DNA of 64,000 nt from NCBI RefSeq assembly GCF_007677875.1, contig NZ_VEDO01000008.1, positions 124,001 through 188,000 of the forward strand, in the 5' to 3' direction. Below, one piece after another: positions 61,406-64,000 of the stretch. The stretch's first letter is position 1. The number at the start of each line of letters is the position of its first letter. This DNA is from Variovorax boronicumulans (GTDB lineage Bacteria > Pseudomonadota > Gammaproteobacteria > Burkholderiales > Burkholderiaceae_C). The notes below the pieces were generated by a model. That model was not told where the DNA came from and did no database searches. It saw only the letters and a program-made list of their open reading frames with translations. Both the position numbers and the translations under genes were made by a program.

Positions 61406-63436
61406 TCAGCGGGCGATGGCCGGCGCCGGCGTCTGCGCCAGTTGCACCGGCCCGGGCGCAGCCGCATCGGCCACCGATGCGCCCACGCTCGGCGGTGCCG
61501 GCAGGTCGGGCACCTCGGCGATGGGGCGCGGCTTGCCCACCGGCGGGCCACCCTTGCCGGCGCGCACATGGGCCAGGTCGGCCTCGCTGGGGTACAGGCC
61601 GGCCACCCAGAAATCGAACACACGGCGCGCGATGGGCGCCGCGGCTTCGGCGCCCCAACCCGCGTTCTCGACGATGAGCGCCAGCGCGATCGTGGGCTTG
61701 TCGGCCGGCGCGAAGGCCATGTACAGCGCGTGGTCGCGCTGGTATTCGGCCAATGCGGCGGCGTTGTATTTGCTCTTTTGGCCGATGGTCACCGCCTGGG
61801 CGGTGCCGGTCTTGCCGCCCGACAGGTAGGCCGCGCCGGAGAACACGCGCGTGGCCGTGCCCTCCTGGGTCACGCCGACCAGCGCGCGCCGGATGATCGC
61901 CACGTTCTCGGGCTTGTAGTTGAGGTTCACGCCGGGCTCGCGCACCACCTGGCGGCGCTCGCCGGTCACGCTGTCCTCCACGGCCAGCGCCAGGTGCGGC
62001 CGGTGCTTGATGCCGTTGTTGGCCAGGATGGCCGTGGCCTGCGCCAGCTGCAGCATGGTGAACGTGTTGTAGCCCTGGCCGATGCCCAGCGAGATGGTCT
62101 CGCCCGCATACCACTTCTGGTGTTCGGGCCGGCGGTAGGCCTTGCGCTTCCAGGCCTGGCTGGGCAGCACGCCGCGCACCTCGCCGTTGATGTCCAGGCC
62201 CGTGAGCTGCCCGAACGTCAACGGCACCATGAAGTCGTGGATGGCGTCCACGCCCATGTCGTTGGCGAGGGAGTAGTAGTAGACGTTGCTCGACTTGACG
62301 ATGCTGCGGTGCAGGTCCACCGCACCCAGGCCGCCGTCGCCGTGGCTGCGGTAGGTGTGGCCGCCGAAGGTCCAGGAGCCGCCGTCGTTCGTGATGTCGC
62401 CGGGGCGGCGCTTGCCGGTCTCCAGCGCGGCCAGGCCCATGAAGGGCTTGTAGGTCGAGCCCGGCGGGTAGGTGCCGCGCAAGGCGCGGTTCAGCAACGG
62501 CCGGGCCAGCGATTCGCTGAGCGCGGTCCAGCTCTCCTGGTCGATGCCTTCGACGAACAGATTGGGGTCGTAAGTCGGCTTGCTGACGAAGGCCAGCACC
62601 TCGCCGGTCTTGGGATCCAGCGCCACCAGCGCGCCACGGCGCTCGCCGTACAGGTCCTCCACGAGCTTTTGCAGCCGCGCGTCGATCGACAGCACGACGG
62701 TGTTGCCGGGCGTCGCCTTGCTGCTGGCCAGGCGGCGCACGGCGCGGCCACCGGCCGAAGTCTCGATCTGCTCCACGCCCGTCTTGCCGTGCAGTTCGGC
62801 CTCGTAGCTCTGTTCGATGCCGAGTTTGCCGATGTACTCCGTGCCCTTGTAGTTGCCCTCGTCGTCGGTTTCCTCCAGGCGCGTCTTCTCGGCCGCGTTG
62901 ATGCGTCCGATGTAGCCGACCACGTGGGCCCCGAGCTCGCCCTGCGGGTAGTGGCGGAACAGCCGGGCCTTGATGTCCATGCCCGGGAAGCGGTAGCGCT
63001 GCGCCGCGAAGCGCGCCACCTCCTCGTCGGACAGCCGCGTGCGGATCGGCAGCGACTCGAAGTTGCGCGATTCGTCCAGCAGCTTGCGAAAGCGCCGGCG
63101 GTCGCGCGGCGTGATCTCGATCACCTCGGACAGCGCGTCGATGGCCGGCTCGAGCGGGCCGACCTTGGACGGCGTGATCTCCAGCGTGTAGGCCGAGTAA
63201 TTGCTGGCCAGCACCACGCCATTGCGGTCCAGGATGTGGCCGCGCGTGGGCGCCACCGGCACGATGGCCGTGCGGTTGCGCTCGGCCTGCGCGCGCAGGT
63301 CCTCATGGCGCCCCACCTGCAGCACCACCAGCCGCGCAAACAGGCCGGCGAAGGCCAGCAGCACGACCAGGCCGACCACGACCAGCCGGCGGCGGAAGCC
63401 GGCGAGCTCGCGTTCGACGTCCTTGAACTCGGTCAT
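61406..63436 (-). CDS. mrdA: Penicillin-binding protein 2
   Basis: PBP2 is the transpeptidase of the Rod complex that makes side-wall peptidoglycan. The 676-residue class B PBP has one membrane anchor (residues about 17-38), a pedestal domain with RGHILDRNGVVLA, and the transpeptidase with catalytic Ser327 in STYK, SSN at 382-384 and KTGT at 542-545. The final ~60 residues form a Pro/Ala-rich tail longer than in E. coli. The ATG at 63436 gives MTEFKDVERELAGF. It follows mreD by 25 nt. No rodA gene is on its 3' side, where the next genes face it. Confidence 0.96.
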   Translation of the reverse strand: MTEFKDVERELAGFRRRLVVVGLVVLLAFAGLFARLVVLQVGRHEDLRAQAERNRTAIVPVAPTRGHILDRNGVVLASNYSAYTLEITPSKVGPLEPAIDALSEVIEITPRDRRRFRKLLDESRNFESLPIRTRLSDEEVARFAAQRYRFPGMDIKARLFRHYPQGELGAHVVGYIGRINAAEKTRLEETDDEGNYKGTEYIGKLGIEQSYEAELHGKTGVEQIETSAGGRAVRRLASSKATPGNTVVLSIDARLQKLVEDLYGERRGALVALDPKTGEVLAFVSKPTYDPNLFVEGIDQESWTALSESLARPLLNRALRGTYPPGSTYKPFMGLAALETGKRRPGDITNDGGSWTFGGHTYRSHGDGGLGAVDLHRSIVKSSNVYYYSLANDMGVDAIHDFMVPLTFGQLTGLDINGEVRGVLPSQAWKRKAYRRPEHQKWYAGETISLGIGQGYNTFTMLQLAQATAILANNGIKHRPHLALAVEDSVTGERRQVVREPGVNLNYKPENVAIIRRALVGVTQEGTATRVFSGAAYLSGGKTGTAQAVTIGQKSKYNAAALAEYQRDHALYMAFAPADKPTIALALIVENAGWGAEAAAPIARRVFDFWVAGLYPSEADLAHVRAGKGGPPVGKPRPIAEVPDLPAPPSVGASVADAAAPGPVQLAQTPAPAIAR

Positions 63437-63461
63437 GCGGGTGGCGCGCGCGGGGCTGGCC

Positions 63462-63992
63462 TCAAAGCGGCCGATTGTCGTCCGGATCCGGCGCGCGCCG
63501 CTGCGGCAGCAGCAAGGCCACACTGACCACGGGCCACAGCGCCGCCTCGACCACGGGCGTCAGCAGCATCCACCAGCCCGGGAAGATGCCGCCGCCCAAG
63601 AGGCGCAGCACCCACTCGATGGCATGGGCGATCACGAACAGCGGCAGCACCTGCATGGCCTGCGATGGCACGCTGAACCACAGCAGCCGCCGGTGGATCG
63701 CGATGGCCAGGTAGCTCAGCACCGTGTAGGCCAGCGCGTGCTGGCCCAGCCAGGAGGCCTGGTGCACGTCCATGCACAGGCCGAACACGAAGGCCGTGCC
63801 CACGCCCACCCGCAGCGGCTGGTGCACGGTCCAGAACACCAACACCACGGCGACGAGGTCGGGCACCCAGGCCGCGCGGCCCCACAGGCCCATGTTCTGG
63901 ACCATGTTGAGCAGCAGCGCCACAACCAAGCTGCTCCAGATGAAGACAGGACTGGCCGGCAGCAGCAGCTGCTGGCCCGGGCGCATGATCAT
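63462..63992 (-). CDS. mreD: Rod shape-determining protein MreD
   Basis: This 176-residue inner-membrane protein has about five hydrophobic segments. Typical MreD stretches are WVPDLVAVVLVFWTVHQPLRVGVGTAFVFGLCMDVHQASWLGQHALAYTV, recognisable from GLCMDVHQASWLGQHAL, and SYLAIAIHRRLLWF. It is part of the MreCD-PBP2-RodA complex. The ATG at 63992 overlaps a TGA of the preceding gene (ATGA), as expected for mreC-mreD coupling. An ATG two codons later (63986) is an alternative start. Confidence 0.93.
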   Translation of the reverse strand: MIMRPGQQLLLPASPVFIWSSLVVALLLNMVQNMGLWGRAAWVPDLVAVVLVFWTVHQPLRVGVGTAFVFGLCMDVHQASWLGQHALAYTVLSYLAIAIHRRLLWFSVPSQAMQVLPLFVIAHAIEWVLRLLGGGIFPGWWMLLTPVVEAALWPVVSVALLLPQRRAPDPDDNRPL

Positions 63993-64000
63993 TTGGTGGC
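63989..64000 (-). CDS. mreC: Probable 3' end of mreC (last codons only)
   Basis: Only GCC ACC AAA TGA is inside the window, reading Ala-Thr-Lys-stop and overlapping the mreD start by four bases. The assignment rests on the conserved mreC-mreD-mrdA order; the frame cannot be checked within the window. Confidence 0.4.
   Translation of the reverse strand, partial: ATK

Noticed and set aside
61253-63526. A long plus-strand frame that starts near 61253 and reads through the terminator
   Set aside because: It passes through the terminator hairpin and its T-run and then runs antisense to mrdA, with no domain. Not credible as a gene.

Overview
The window is a 64 kb stretch of a GC-rich bacterial chromosome with normal coding density. 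Gene content and order point to a beta-proteobacterium of the order Burkholderiales, most likely family Comamonadaceae. The evidence is a PhaM-type PHA granule protein, a Bug/TctC solute-binding protein beside a LysR regulator, the Burkholderiales domains DUF3567, DUF3108, DUF3014 and DUF1631, a fused-chain indolepyruvate ferredoxin oxidoreductase, and the block pgk, pyk, aldolase, purC, purE, purK, sua5. The species cannot be named from sequence reading alone. No rRNA, tRNA, insertion sequence, prophage or CRISPR array was seen. No stretch of more than 300 bases lacks a gene.

Layout. 1-4.9 kb: recG (3' end outside the window) and an SDR epimerase run left; queA-tgt (queuosine tRNA modification) runs right. 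4.9-5.6 kb: a VapBC toxin-antitoxin pair with a palindromic operator. 5.6-8.8 kb: LysR regulator, arylsulfotransferase-like protein and Bug solute-binding protein. 8.9-13 kb: AI-2E family exporter, then a zinc-ribbon membrane protein coupled to an MFS-PlsC lipid transporter/acyltransferase fusion. 13-20.2 kb: FIST sensor protein, phaM, FAH-family hydrolase, DUF3108, DUF3567, ChaN-like lipoprotein, purU, psd. 20.3-25.1 kb: LysR, glcD, a Walker-type ATPase behind a 42-bp inverted repeat, and lrgA-lrgB. 25.1-30.4 kb: pyrF, DMT exporter, uracil-DNA glycosylase, rimI-tsaB, dacB. 30.6-32.8 kb: two convergent SGNH lipoproteins, one of which has lost its catalytic residues. 32.8-44.5 kb: sua5-purK-purE, a thioredoxin-TPR protein, purC, class I aldolase, DUF481 protein, pyruvate kinase, fatty acid desaturase, DUF3014 protein, pgk. 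44.6-50.6 kb: azlD-azlC-fmt-lipoprotein-def facing LysM protein-dprA-smg. 50.6-56.2 kb: yajC-secD-secF and a DUF1631 protein. 56.4-61.2 kb: the large indolepyruvate oxidoreductase, a divergent Lrp/AsnC regulator and an uncharacterised helical protein. 61.4-64 kb: mrdA and mreD of the cell-elongation operon, with the last codons of a probable mreC.

Most of this is conserved housekeeping DNA: translation and tRNA modification (queA, tgt, rimI, tsaB, sua5, fmt, def), purine and pyrimidine synthesis, lower glycolysis, protein export and peptidoglycan synthesis. The accessory material is small: VapBC, the ATPase-LrgAB insert, the sulfotransferase-like locus and the SGNH pair. The most distinctive signals are regulatory. 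At least a dozen genes without an obvious Shine-Dalgarno sequence have a sigma70-like -10 box ending 6-9 nt before the start codon, the spacing expected for leaderless mRNAs. Other signals are the inverted repeat before the ATPase gene and the active/degenerate SGNH pair. I found no clearly new multi-gene system.
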